Assembly: GCF_016887565.1 (NCBI RefSeq)
Contig: NZ_CP069396.1
Coordinates: 9,902,001-9,966,000 of the forward strand
Source: Archangium violaceum
GTDB lineage: Bacteria > Myxococcota > Myxococcia > Myxococcales > Myxococcaceae
Direction: 5' to 3'
DNA: 64,000 nucleotides
A program made the translations under genes and the position numbers. The number at the start of each line of letters is the position of its first letter. Within the stretch, counting starts at the first letter, position 1. This document shows, in pieces, positions 18,205 through 26,961 of the stretch. Below the pieces are notes generated by a model. That model did no database searches. It saw nothing but the letters and a program-made list of their open reading frames with translations, and was not told where the DNA came from.

Positions 18205-19455
18205 ATGGCAGGCCGCTACTTCGATCTGTTCGAGGATGTCTATATCCCGGACCGCTGGCACCTCCTGGATCAGCCCGTGGATGAACAGGGGCAGGAACTC
18301 CGGACCTGGCTGTTCAGGCGGGGCGAGCCCGTTCACATCGAAGGGCGAATCCGGATCCCCATCTACATCCCAGGAAAGGCACTCGACTTCTCCTTTATGG
18401 CGGGTGTGCCCATTCCCGTGGTGCATGCCAGGGTAGCGACCATCTTCGCCGAGCTGGCTCCTGGCGATGTACAGCTCATCCCTGTGGAGGTGGACGGGCA
18501 ATCCGAGCCGTACGTCCTCCTCAACATCACGCGCGTCGTGAAGTGCATCGATGATGAAACGTCCGATGAGGTGCGCCACTGGAAGCCGGAGCATGGACGG
18601 CCAGAAAAGGTCGGGCAGTACCAGTCCGTGATCGGCATGCGCATCGACCCCTCCAAAGTGGGCGATGCGCAGGTGTTCCGCACCTGGGGATGGAGCGGGA
18701 CCATCATCGTCTCCGAGGCCATCAAGAACGCATTGGAGCGCATGGGGGTCACGGGGCCGAAGTTCACGGAAGTCACCGGCCCGAGCGCCATCAGCGAAGA
18801 GGAGCGCACGTACAGCCGCAAGTGCCGCGAGCTCTATGAGTCGGCGGACACCGCCCGTGACACGGTCTGGCGCTCCCTGGGCACGCTGGACAAGGAGGCC
18901 ATCACCCCCATTGCCATGAGCAGCTCGTGGCCGGGCCGCCGGGAACTCTGGCGCGTCATCCATCGCGAGTCAGGGCGAACCCTCCTCGTGACTCACGGGC
19001 TCTCCGACCCGTTCATCACCCGCCTGGAACCGTCCGTGGGCTTCGGCCTGGAGCTCGCCGTGGAAACGAACCAGCCTCTCGAATCCATCGAGGCGAGCTG
19101 GCCCTTCATGCTCCTCGAAAGGGTCGCGGCGGAGGTGGCGGCGCATGAGCGCGTGCGCGAGCGGCTGAAGGCGGGCCTCTTCTCCATGGAGGTGTCCGGC
19201 GAGGGCATGCCCGAGTCGCTCGTCACCAGCGAGGGGCGAGTGGCCGTGCTGCTGGGCGTGCAGTCGCGCACGTTACCGGGCCACTTCTCCACCCCCTTCG
19301 GAGACGTGCGGCTCGTCACGGTCAAGGCCCTGCTGCCAACGGAACTGGCCTATTTGCTGGAGCACGGCGCGAAGGGCCAGGCCGAGCTGGCGCGGCGATT
19401 CGTGGAAAGCGGCGAGGAACACCTGTCCCAGGTCCGGCAACGGGCGGTCGTGTAG
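18205..19455 (+). CDS. two-domain immunity-type protein: Imm11 (DUF1629) fused to a SUFU-like domain
   Basis: 416 aa, soluble. Residues 1 to about 195 match the myxobacterial Imm11/DUF1629 pattern (start YFDLFEDVYIPDRWHL, then GKALDFSFMAGVPIPVVH, ITRVVKCIDDE, VGDAQVFRTWGWSGTIIVSE). Residues about 235-416 resemble the bacterial SUFU (suppressor-of-fused-like) domain (ELWRVIHRESGRTLLVTHGLSDP, FGLELAVE, PFGDVRLVTVKALLPTE). Both domains are known as immunity modules of polymorphic toxin systems, so this fits a poly-immunity protein. No toxin gene is adjacent. Start: ATG 18205 after aaGGAattcctac. Flanked downstream by a palindrome bordered by direct repeats, compatible with local rearrangement. 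The SUFU call is from recalled pattern only. Confidence 0.75.
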   Translation: MAGRYFDLFEDVYIPDRWHLLDQPVDEQGQELRTWLFRRGEPVHIEGRIRIPIYIPGKALDFSFMAGVPIPVVHARVATIFAELAPGDVQLIPVEVDGQSEPYVLLNITRVVKCIDDETSDEVRHWKPEHGRPEKVGQYQSVIGMRIDPSKVGDAQVFRTWGWSGTIIVSEAIKNALERMGVTGPKFTEVTGPSAISEEERTYSRKCRELYESADTARDTVWRSLGTLDKEAITPIAMSSSWPGRRELWRVIHRESGRTLLVTHGLSDPFITRLEPSVGFGLELAVETNQPLESIEASWPFMLLERVAAEVAAHERVRERLKAGLFSMEVSGEGMPESLVTSEGRVAVLLGVQSRTLPGHFSTPFGDVRLVTVKALLPTELAYLLEHGAKGQAELARRFVESGEEHLSQVRQRAVV

Positions 19456-19467
19456 CGCGTTCTCGAC

Positions 19468-19541
19468 GGACTCAGCCCAGGGAGCGCATACCCTCACCCC
19501 GACCCTCTCCCAGAGGGAGAGGGAGAGGAGGGACTCAGCCC
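19468..19541. repeat. palindromic repeat bordered by 11-bp direct repeats
   Basis: GGACTCAGCCC occurs at 19468-19478 and again at 19531-19541. Between them lie CCCTCACCCC and the palindrome CCCTCTCCC-aga-GGGAGAGGG (19504-19524), the same family as at 9183, 50851 and 60704-60979. The arrangement looks like a short insertion with an 11-bp target duplication, or a duplication of the 3' end of the helicase gene. It may act as the terminator between the two converging genes. Confidence 0.65.
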
Positions 19542-21910
19542 GGCAGCAGGAAGCGGGCGATGACTCGCTTGAGACCCACGGCTCCACCGAAGTCCACCGT
19601 CACCTTCGCGTTGGGTCCGTTGCCGTCCGCCGAGATGATCTTCCCCATTCCGAACTGCTCGTGGCGCACCCGCATCCCTCGCACGTCCCCTCCCACCCCG
19701 TCCATGTCCGAGGTCTGCGAGTAGGAGCGGTCCACCCGCGGTCCGTCGTCCTCGTCGCCCCAGTTGCGCTTGCGCTGCACCATCGGCGCCGCCTTCGGCG
19801 CGGGCGTCTCGATGTCCTGCTCCGCGAAACCGAACAGTGACTGCGGCACCTCCCGCAGGAACCGCGAGGGCGGGTTGTAGCGCAGCTCGCCGAACAGCGA
19901 GCGGCACTGCGCCAGGCTCACGAAGAGCCGCTTGCGCGCACGCGTGAAGCCCACGTAGCAGAGCCGCCGCTCCTCGGCCATCTCCTCCCCGTCCGGATCA
20001 TCCGCGGCCAGCGAGCGCGAGTGCGGGAAGACCCCGTCCTCCAGCCCGGTGATGAACACCGCGTCGAACTCGAGCCCCTTCGCCGCGTGCAGCGTCATCA
20101 GCGCCACCCGGCCCTCTCCCACGTCCGCGTCGGCCTCGCCCACCAGGCTGATCTGCTCCAGGAAGGCGTTGAGCGCGGGCACGTCCGCCGTGAGCGGCGA
20201 GGAGTCCAGCCCGTCCTCCTCCGGTGGGGTGGGCGCGGCGTCCTCCCCCTCCTCGTCTCCCACCGAAGAGGCCGCCACCGCCGCGGCCGCCCGGTTGAGG
20301 TCGAACTCCTGCGCCGCACCCAGGAACTCGCGCAGGTTCTCCGCGCGCGTCAGCGACTCGTCACTGCCCTCCGTGACGAGCGACTCCACCAGGTGCGTCT
20401 CCTTCAGCATCTGGTCCACCGCGCTCGCCGCGTCCTTCGACTCCTGCGCGCAGGCATGCAGCGAGGACACCACCGCGTGGAAGCCGGAGAGCCGGCGCAC
20501 CGCCGCCGAGTTGAGGCCGGCGATCCGCTCGGGTGCCGCCGTCGCCTCGTACAGGCTCACCCCCGCCTGGTTGGCCCAGTCCACCAGCCGCTCCACCGTG
20601 GTGTCGCCGATACCACGCGCCGGCGTGTTGATGATGCGCAGCAGGTCCGCGTCCGAGCGCGGGTTCACCATCAATCGCAGGTAGGCCGCCGCGTCACGCA
20701 CCTCGGCCCGGTCGTAGAAGCTGCGCCCGCTCACCAGCGTGTACGGCACGCGCGCCAGCCGCAGCGCCTCCTCCAGCACGCGGCTCTGCGCGTTCGTCCG
20801 GTAGAAGACCGCCATCCCCGAGTACTTGATGAAGCCCTCGCGCTGCAGCTCGTGGATGCGTCGCGCCACCTCCTGGGCCTCGGCGCGCTCGTCCCGGTTC
20901 ATCAGCAGCGTGAGGATCTCGCCCTTGGGCCGGTCGCTCCACAGCTTCTTCGGCATGCGCCGCGAGTTGCGCGCGATGACCGCGTGCGCCGCGTCCAGGA
21001 TGTTCTGGTCCGAGCGGTAGTTCTGCTCCAGCTTCACCACCCGGGCGCCCGCATACGCCTGCGGGAAGCCGATGATGTTGTCCACGCTCGCTCCGCGCCA
21101 GCGGTAGATGGACTGGTCGTCATCGCCCACCACCACCAGGTTGGCGCGCGGCGGCGGCGCCAGCAGGCGCAGCAGCTCGTACTGCACGGGGTTGGTGTCC
21201 TGGAACTCGTCCACCAGGATGTGCTGGAAGCGCCGCCGGTACTGCTCCAGCACGTCCGGGCGCTTGCGGAAGAGCGCCACCAGCAGCAGGAGCAGGTCTC
21301 CGAAGTCCACCGCGTTCGCCGCGCGCAGCAGCCGCTGGTAGGCCCGGTAGGTCTTCTGCACCACCATCCCGCGCAGATCCTCCGTGTCCACCGCCATGTC
21401 ATCCGGCAGGCGCGCCGCGTTCTTCTCCTGGTCGATGCGGTGGAGGATCTCCCTCGGCTGCATCACCGGGTCCACCCGGACCTCGCGCATCGCGCGCTTG
21501 ATGAGCTGGAGCTGGTCCCCGTCATCGTAGATGACGAACGAGGGAGTGAGCCCCAGCAGCTCCGCCACCGACTGCTCCCGGAGGACGCGGCGCAGGATCA
21601 TGGACGCCGAGGAGTGGAAGGTGCTCACCACCAGCTCGTGCGCCTGGAGTCCGAGCAGATGCACGAGCCGCTCCCTCATCTCCCGGGCGGCCTTGTTGGT
21701 GAAGGTGACGGCGAGGATGCGCCAGGGGGCGACGCCGCGCACCTGGACCAGGTGGGCCACCCGGCGGGTGATGACGCGCGTCTTGCCACTGCCCGCACCG
21801 GACAGCACGAGGAGTGGACCATCCCCGTGGAGGACGGCTTCCCGCTGGGGATCGTTCAGGTCTTTGAGGAGTTCGTCGGCGTTCAAGGCAAGGTGCTTTT
21901 CTAGAGGCAA
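19535..21910 (-). CDS. uvrD: UvrD/PcrA-type superfamily 1 DNA helicase
   Basis: 791 aa. ATP-dependent 3'-5' helicase of nucleotide-excision and mismatch repair and replication-fork clearance. Motifs in order: Q-motif LNDPQREAV, Walker A LSGAGSGKTRV, Ia AVTFTNKAAREM, II VDEFQDTN, III GDDDQSIYRWRGA, IV QNYRSD, V MTLHAAKGLEF, VI CYVGFTRARKRL. The C-terminus has the small Tudor-like domain (GMRVRHEQFGMGKI, VTVDFGG) that in PcrA contacts RNA polymerase. A Glu/Asp/Pro-rich insert (about residues 550-575) is unusual. The start is uncertain: TTG at 21910 or TTG at 21886, the latter aligning better with family N-termini. Monocistronic. Confidence 0.95.
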   Translation of the reverse strand: MPLEKHLALNADELLKDLNDPQREAVLHGDGPLLVLSGAGSGKTRVITRRVAHLVQVRGVAPWRILAVTFTNKAAREMRERLVHLLGLQAHELVVSTFHSSASMILRRVLREQSVAELLGLTPSFVIYDDGDQLQLIKRAMREVRVDPVMQPREILHRIDQEKNAARLPDDMAVDTEDLRGMVVQKTYRAYQRLLRAANAVDFGDLLLLLVALFRKRPDVLEQYRRRFQHILVDEFQDTNPVQYELLRLLAPPPRANLVVVGDDDQSIYRWRGASVDNIIGFPQAYAGARVVKLEQNYRSDQNILDAAHAVIARNSRRMPKKLWSDRPKGEILTLLMNRDERAEAQEVARRIHELQREGFIKYSGMAVFYRTNAQSRVLEEALRLARVPYTLVSGRSFYDRAEVRDAAAYLRLMVNPRSDADLLRIINTPARGIGDTTVERLVDWANQAGVSLYEATAAPERIAGLNSAAVRRLSGFHAVVSSLHACAQESKDAASAVDQMLKETHLVESLVTEGSDESLTRAENLREFLGAAQEFDLNRAAAAVAASSVGDEEGEDAAPTPPEEDGLDSSPLTADVPALNAFLEQISLVGEADADVGEGRVALMTLHAAKGLEFDAVFITGLEDGVFPHSRSLAADDPDGEEMAEERRLCYVGFTRARKRLFVSLAQCRSLFGELRYNPPSRFLREVPQSLFGFAEQDIETPAPKAAPMVQRKRNWGDEDDGPRVDRSYSQTSDMDGVGGDVRGMRVRHEQFGMGKIISADGNGPNAKVTVDFGGAVGLKRVIARFLLPG

Positions 21911-22016
21911 ACCTTGCTTCTAACGAGTTTCCGCCCGCCGGGAAGGACGTTCCACGGTGGTCCTCGCCCGCCCGCCCTCCCAGGAAGCCTCTCGCCGGAG
22001 GGGAACACCGGCGGCA

Positions 22017-23366
22017 TCAACACCCGCAGTCGCAGTTCTCCACCACCGCCCCGGCCACCTCGGAGCCGTCCTCGCGGATCACCCGCGCCGTCTGTGCCGG
22101 CCAGGAGTCGTGCAGGAGCAGCTCCACCTGCCCGTCCCCCTCCAGGTCCATCACGCCCGCCACGCGGCCCCCATCCAGGTCCTTCACGGACAGCACCCGC
22201 TCCTCGCCGCCCGGCCCCACCACCACGGCCCGGGTGAGCTGCTCGTTGTAGTCGCCGCCACACTCCGCGTTCCCCTCGCCCGTGATGAAGCGCACCATCA
22301 TGAAGACGACGTGCCGCCCTTCCGAGGAGAAGCCGAACCCCCTCACGTCCTCGTTCAGCTCCTCCTGCACCTGCTCCGCCCGGAGCCGGCCCTCGGCGAG
22401 CAGCGTGGCGAAGCCGGCGGACCGCCTCAGCGCGTCCTCCTGGGCGGCCAGCACCTCGGGAGAGGCCTCGTTCCCGGCCGCGTAGAACACCGGCGCCTTC
22501 GTGCCCGCGGGCAGGGCGAACACCACGTCGCTCGGCGTCATCGCGCAGTCCAGCTCGGCGAAGGTCCACGCCCGTCCACAGCCCGGCGCGTCCGGCGGCG
22601 GCTGCTGCTGGAAGTAGCCGAAGTGCGGCTTGCCCCGGTTGATCCTCGCGAACCCCGACACCTTGCACCCGGCCTGCACCGCTCCGGCCGCGCCGTAGAG
22701 GTCCACGTCGTCCCCCTTCGTGAAGAAGCCGGTCGGATCCTCCTCGGCCGGCGCCATCCACAGGCTCCGGCGCTCATCCACGGGCGAGAGCCCGGTCTGG
22801 TCCTCCGCGGCCCCCAGCAGCATGAAGGTGCGCCCGTCGTGCACCTCCACGAAACGCGGCACCGCCCCCTGATTCCGGGCCTCGGCGCGCTCGGCGGCGG
22901 CCTGGGCCTCGGCACGGCAGGTGGCCGCCTTCTCCTCGCGGTTGGGATCCAACGGCCCGGCGTTCTTCACGTACGCCTCCAGGCCCGCCTCCGACAACTG
23001 CTTCCGGTACTCCTCGGCTCCCGCCTTGTCCGCGAAGGCCTTGGCCACCACCACCTCCAGGCACGGACGCAGGTTCCGGAAGGCATTGGAGGACAGCCGG
23101 TCCGGCTCCGCGGGCAGGCCCGTCTTCTTCAGCGCCGCCAGCGCCCCGGTCCCCTCCCCCGGCGTGGCCGAGGAGTGGATGATGACCAGCCAGTTCCTCG
23201 CGTAGCGCGCTTCGGGTGGCGGGGTGACCACACTGGGAGTGGAGGCATCCAGCGTCGAGGCGGCCGGGGCCATGGGCGGCTCCTCGGAGGCACCACAGCC
23301 TCGGAGACTCCCACACCCGGACACGGCCAGCAGGACGAGGAAGAGCAGGCGCGACAGTCGAGGCAT
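22017..23366 (-). CDS. hypothetical lipoprotein, 449 aa
   Basis: Signal peptide MPRLSRLLFLVLLAVSGC with lipobox AVSGC, followed by a Pro/Ser/Thr linker. Residues about 55-135 (NWLVIIHSSATPGEG ... YRKQLSEAGLEAYVKNAG) have an SPOR-like alternation of strand, helix, strand, seen in envelope peptidoglycan-associated proteins. The remainder is Cys-containing and ends in NCDCGC, an unusual Cys-rich tail that could bind metal or form disulfides. Function unknown. It is divergent from a thioesterase gene with only 29 nt between starts. Confidence 0.7.
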   Translation of the reverse strand: MPRLSRLLFLVLLAVSGCGSLRGCGASEEPPMAPAASTLDASTPSVVTPPPEARYARNWLVIIHSSATPGEGTGALAALKKTGLPAEPDRLSSNAFRNLRPCLEVVVAKAFADKAGAEEYRKQLSEAGLEAYVKNAGPLDPNREEKAATCRAEAQAAAERAEARNQGAVPRFVEVHDGRTFMLLGAAEDQTGLSPVDERRSLWMAPAEEDPTGFFTKGDDVDLYGAAGAVQAGCKVSGFARINRGKPHFGYFQQQPPPDAPGCGRAWTFAELDCAMTPSDVVFALPAGTKAPVFYAAGNEASPEVLAAQEDALRRSAGFATLLAEGRLRAEQVQEELNEDVRGFGFSSEGRHVVFMMVRFITGEGNAECGGDYNEQLTRAVVVGPGGEERVLSVKDLDGGRVAGVMDLEGDGQVELLLHDSWPAQTARVIREDGSEVAGAVVENCDCGC

Positions 23367-23395
23367 GGACGATGTTCTATCAGTAGAGTCGCGCC

Positions 23396-23866
23396 ATGTC
23401 CGACACCCAGGCCCGCCCCACCCAGGAGCAGCTCGACCGCTTCGCCGAGCTGTTCAACCAGAGTCAGACGATGCGGTTCTTCGGTTTGCGGTTGAGCTTT
23501 CCCCAGGGCGAGAAGGTGGTCGTCACCCTCCCCGAGGTCCGCCCGGAGCACCGGGGCGGATTGGGCACCGCCGCCATCAACGGGGGCGTCATCTCCGCCA
23601 TGTTCGACTACGCCATCGGCTGCACGCCCGCCCTGTTGGATCCCTCGCGCCGCTCGGCCACCATGCAGCTCTCCATCAGCTTCGAGCGCCCCCTCCGGGG
23701 CGACACCGTGCGCGCCGAGGCCACCATCGACAACGCCGGCACCACCACCCTCTTCGCCTCCGCCCGGCTGTATGACGCACAGGGGCAGGTGTGTGCCCGC
23801 TGCCAGGGCGTGGTGAAGTTCTCCCAGCTGAAGTGGGCCTCGGGAGAGAGCCCGGCCGTCAATTGA
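23396..23866 (+). CDS. PaaI-type hotdog-fold thioesterase
   Basis: 156 aa single hotdog domain. HRGGLGTAAINGGVISAMFDYAIG carries the family motif around the central helix (HxGxxxGGxxxxxxD), where the Asp/Asn would act in CoA-thioester hydrolysis. The C-terminal strands read ISFERPLRGDTVRAEATI and ARCQGVVKFSQL. Substrate unknown; such proteins hydrolyse acyl- or aryl-CoA. Start ATG 23396. Located just upstream of, but 24 nt away from, the sigma factor gene on the same strand. Confidence 0.82.
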   Translation: MSDTQARPTQEQLDRFAELFNQSQTMRFFGLRLSFPQGEKVVVTLPEVRPEHRGGLGTAAINGGVISAMFDYAIGCTPALLDPSRRSATMQLSISFERPLRGDTVRAEATIDNAGTTTLFASARLYDAQGQVCARCQGVVKFSQLKWASGESPAVN

Positions 23867-23890
23867 GCCCCCTGACGCACCCCTTCCGAT

Positions 23891-24577
23891 ATGTCCACCC
23901 GCACGGGACGTTTCCCAGGCACCGGAGAGCAGGAGGAGCCCGGCGGGCCAACGGAAGCCCGGGAAGACGCGAGGGGTGCGTCCTTGGTGCGGCCAGTGCG
24001 AGACCTGGAGGGACTGCGTGAGGACGAGGCCGGGCTCGCACGGCGTGCCCTCGCGGGGGAACGCGCGGCCTGGGACGCCCTCGTCTCCCGCTACCACCAC
24101 CGCGTGGTGGTCTCGCTGCTCGCCCGCGGTATCCGGGTGGATCGGGCCCACGAGCTCGCCCAGGAGACGTGGGCGCGCCTCATCCAGCAGCAACAGAAGG
24201 GGATGCTCACCGAGCTGCGCCTGCCACAACTGGCCCTCGCCCAGGCGGCGTTCCTCGCGGCCGACGAGGCGCGCCGGGTCCGCCGCGAGTCCCTGGCGGG
24301 CGCGGTGGAGGAGCTGCCCGAGTCCCACCATCCGGTGGACCCCTCTATGTCCGCCGAGCGGCGCCTGCTGTCCGAGGAGCAGCTCTCCCGGGCCCAGGCG
24401 GCGCTCCAGCAGTGCTCGGCGAGCGCCCAACGCGTCTTTCAACTGGCGTGCGATGGTCAGGAGCTGCCGCACGCCGAGGTGGCCGCGCGCGTCGGCTTGT
24501 CCGTGCAGCGCGTCCGACAAATCCTGTGCGAGGTCCGCAAGAAGCTGCGGAGCGCCCTCGAGGAGGAAGCACCATGA
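23891..24577 (+). CDS. ECF-type RNA polymerase sigma factor
   Basis: 228 aa. After a 50-residue Pro/Glu-rich N-terminal extension, region 2 spans about 50-120 (LARRALAGERAAWDALVSRYHHRVV, HELAQETWARLIQ). Region 4 spans about 155-225, with the helix-turn-helix ELPHAEVAARVGLSVQRVRQIL. Region 2.3-2.4 is less typical than in classical ECF factors. The stop overlaps the start of the next gene (ATGA), a zinc-finger anti-sigma candidate, so the two are translationally coupled and its activity is probably held in check by that protein. Target promoters are unknown. Confidence 0.83.
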   Translation: MSTRTGRFPGTGEQEEPGGPTEAREDARGASLVRPVRDLEGLREDEAGLARRALAGERAAWDALVSRYHHRVVVSLLARGIRVDRAHELAQETWARLIQQQQKGMLTELRLPQLALAQAAFLAADEARRVRRESLAGAVEELPESHHPVDPSMSAERRLLSEEQLSRAQAALQQCSASAQRVFQLACDGQELPHAEVAARVGLSVQRVRQILCEVRKKLRSALEEEAP

Positions 24578-25110
24578 GCCAGCACATCCGTCCGGCCGAC
24601 GCCGAGCAGTACGTCCTGGGCGCGCTGGAGCCGGAAGCCGCGGCGGCTCTCGAGGCCCACACGCTCGACTGCCCGCCATGCGCCAGCATCCTCCAGCGCG
24701 AGGCACTGCTGGAGGAGCAACTGCGTGAGGTGGCCCAGGCCCCCGCCCCGGAGCCTCGGGTCATCCGCCCCGCCCGCTGGCACCGGGCCCGGCTGGCCGC
24801 CGCCGCGGGCGTCATGGTGGCGGCGGCGGCCGCGGTGTCGTTCCTCGTGCTCCGCCCCGAGCGGACCGTGCCAACACCGTCACAGGACGAGGACTTCCCA
24901 GTGATGGCCCTGCCGATGGACCTGCCGTCGACTCCGGAGCGGCTGGTGGCGTGCCCCGACCTGGCGAGCCAGGAGGCGTGTGCCTCGGAGGCCCTGGCCC
25001 GCGGGCTGCTGGTGCAGTACCCCCAGGGCGTGGGAGAGGTCCCCCGCTACGAGGGGCACGCGGGACTGCCGAAGGGCGCGCTCGACGCCGAAGGGCCCTA
25101 TTCGCTGTGA
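24574..25110 (+). CDS. membrane anti-sigma factor with zinc-binding HxxxCxxC
   Basis: 178 aa. The N-terminal anti-sigma zinc-finger segment reads EAHTLDCPPCAS (HxxxCxxC), followed after about 40 residues by a single transmembrane helix (LAAAAGVMVAAAAAVSFLVL, about 70-90) and a short periplasmic tail. This is the classic ECF-regulator layout. Excellent ribosome site aGGAGGaagcacc in front of ATG 24574, which overlaps the sigma gene stop. The release signal would be an envelope cue, possibly involving the secreted protein encoded 12 nt downstream (inference). Confidence 0.83.
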   Translation: MSQHIRPADAEQYVLGALEPEAAAALEAHTLDCPPCASILQREALLEEQLREVAQAPAPEPRVIRPARWHRARLAAAAGVMVAAAAAVSFLVLRPERTVPTPSQDEDFPVMALPMDLPSTPERLVACPDLASQEACASEALARGLLVQYPQGVGEVPRYEGHAGLPKGALDAEGPYSL

Positions 25111-25121
25111 GAGACTCCGCC

Positions 25122-26234
25122 ATGATCGATCGGATGAAGCACGGCCTGACGCTCCTGTGGTTGGCGGCGTTCGCCCTGGGCGGACCCGCCTCGGCCGCCG
25201 ACGACAAGAAGGGCCTGCCCGAGGGGTGGTTCGTCACCGAGAGCTCGCCCCAGCTCTACGAGGCGGGCCTGGACACCCAGGGTCCGTGCGAGGGCAACCG
25301 CAGTGCCTGGCTGCGCTCGCGCCAGGGAGAGCCCGCCGGCTACGGCACCTTCATGCAGGCCTTCGGCGCGGGGGCCTTCCGGGGCAAGCGGCTGCGCTTC
25401 TCCGCGGTGGTGCGCACCGAAGACGTGAAGGGCTGGAGCGGACTGTGGATGCGGGTGGAGGGGGAGGATGCGCGCGAGCCGCTCGCCTTCGACAACATGC
25501 AGTCGCGCGCGCTGGTGGGGACCACGGCCTGCAAGCGCCACGAGGTGGTGCTGGACGTGCCCCAGGACGCCAGGTCCATCATGGCCGGGCTGATGCTGAG
25601 CGGCACGGGCAAGGCGTGGATCGGCGCCGTGCGCTTCGAGACGGTGGACACCTCGGTGCCCGTCACCAACCTGCTCGCGGACAGGGGACGGCGCGAGGAG
25701 CAGCCCACCGGACGCATCGGCGACGTGTGGTTCAACCGCAAGCAGGTGGAAGCCAGCAACTACCGCGCCCTGCTGAAACCGGACGGCTCCTGGAGCGACA
25801 ACTACTCGAACACGCTCTCGGTCAGCGGCGGCACGGTGCGGGGAACCTGGAGGCAATTGCCGCTGCGCCTCACCGTCAAGACGGAGGGCTCCTCCACCCG
25901 CCTCGAGGGGCAGTGGGGCAGGGAGCCGGTGCGCATCGAGCTGAGCCCGGAGAAGCTCACGTTGAAGCACGGCATCTTCGAGCGGGAGCTGACGCGCGAG
26001 GACGAGCGCCCCGAGTACGACCGCAGCTGCATCCGCTACCGGCGTGGCGACGGCCTGTCCCGGAGCGATGAGATCGACGTGTGCGGCGAGGCGCTGCGCC
26101 GGGAGCCACCCCTGGCGCAGCTGGTGCTCGCCTTCCTGAACAACGGCTTCCGCGCGGTGCCGCCACCGCACGTGCGAATCCCCGCGCCGTCCACGCCCCC
26201 CAGGAACGTGGCGGCACCCGACAGCTCGCACTGA
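25122..26234 (+). CDS. secreted hypothetical protein downstream of the sigma/anti-sigma pair
   Basis: 370 aa with a Sec signal peptide (MIDRMKHGLTLLWLAAFALGGPASA, cut after SA or ASAAD). Residues about 45-190 look like a carbohydrate-binding-type beta-sandwich (LRFSAVVRTEDVKGWSGLWM, RHEVVLDVPQDARSIMAGL, GTGKAWIGAVRFETVD), a domain seen fused to various regulators. The C-terminal half (about 200-330) has repeated beta patterns and one Cys pair (RSCIRYRRGD, EIDVCGEA). It is on the same strand, 12 nt after the anti-sigma gene, so probably co-transcribed; it may be a target or a signal partner. Function unknown. Confidence 0.7.
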   Translation: MIDRMKHGLTLLWLAAFALGGPASAADDKKGLPEGWFVTESSPQLYEAGLDTQGPCEGNRSAWLRSRQGEPAGYGTFMQAFGAGAFRGKRLRFSAVVRTEDVKGWSGLWMRVEGEDAREPLAFDNMQSRALVGTTACKRHEVVLDVPQDARSIMAGLMLSGTGKAWIGAVRFETVDTSVPVTNLLADRGRREEQPTGRIGDVWFNRKQVEASNYRALLKPDGSWSDNYSNTLSVSGGTVRGTWRQLPLRLTVKTEGSSTRLEGQWGREPVRIELSPEKLTLKHGIFERELTREDERPEYDRSCIRYRRGDGLSRSDEIDVCGEALRREPPLAQLVLAFLNNGFRAVPPPHVRIPAPSTPPRNVAAPDSSH

Positions 26235-26288
26235 GGGGCCGCGCTCGCCCCTGGCGCCAGTACGCGGGATGTGCTGAGCATCCCGCGC

Positions 26289-26948
26289 ATGGAAACGCAA
26301 ACACGCACCGCGGTGGTGGCCGGCGCGAGCGGGCTCGTCGGAGGTTCGCTGCTCGACACGCTGCTCGACAGTCCCCGGTACCGGGAGGTGCTCTCCCTGG
26401 GCCGGCGCCCGCTGTCCAGGCAGCACCCGAAGCTCGTCCAGCGGACGGTGGACTTCGCCCGGCTCGCGGAGGAGCCCCTGCCCCCCGTCGATGATGCCTT
26501 CTGCTGTCTGGGCACCACCATCAAGAAGGCCGGCAGCCAGGAGGCCTTCCGCGCCGTGGACCATGACGCCGTGCTGGCCTTCGCTCGGGCCGCGAAGCAG
26601 GCGGGAGCCCGGCGCTTCCTGGTGGTGACGGCGCTCGGCGCCAACCCGCGCTCCCGCGTCTTCTACAACCGCGTGAAGGGCGAGGTGGAGGAGGCGCTCA
26701 AGGGACTGGGCTTCGAGTCCCTCGTCATCCTCCAGCCATCGCTGCTGCTCGGAGAGCGCGCCGAGAGCCGTCCGGGCGAGCGTGCCGCCATCGTGGCCTC
26801 GCGGGTGCTCGCGCCACTGCTGCGACCGCTCGGGAGCCGACCCATCGAGGCGCGCACCGTCGCGCGGGCGATGCTCGCCCTCGCGCTCGATGCGCCCCAG
26901 GGGGTGCGGTTGGCGCCATCGGGAGAGCTGCAGGAGCTCGGCCGGTAG
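26289..26948 (+). CDS. NAD(P)-binding atypical SDR (HTATIP2/TIP30-like oxidoreductase)
   Basis: 219 aa, short SDR with N-terminal AVVAGASGLVGGSLLDTLL (nucleotide loop GASGLVG). It has the family signature CCLGTTIKKAGSQEAFRAVDHD and FYNRVKGEVEEAL where K replaces the classical active-site Lys context. These proteins are NADPH-binding oxidoreductases or sensors with unknown substrates. ATG 26289 chosen over GTG 26271 because the Rossmann strand begins immediately after. It converges with the OmpA-fusion gene 13 nt away; a small inverted repeat AGCGCC/GGCGCT (26947-26952, 26966-26971) spans the junction. Confidence 0.8.
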   Translation: METQTRTAVVAGASGLVGGSLLDTLLDSPRYREVLSLGRRPLSRQHPKLVQRTVDFARLAEEPLPPVDDAFCCLGTTIKKAGSQEAFRAVDHDAVLAFARAAKQAGARRFLVVTALGANPRSRVFYNRVKGEVEEALKGLGFESLVILQPSLLLGERAESRPGERAAIVASRVLAPLLRPLGSRPIEARTVARAMLALALDAPQGVRLAPSGELQELGR

Positions 26949-26961
26949 CGCCGGAGCGCGC

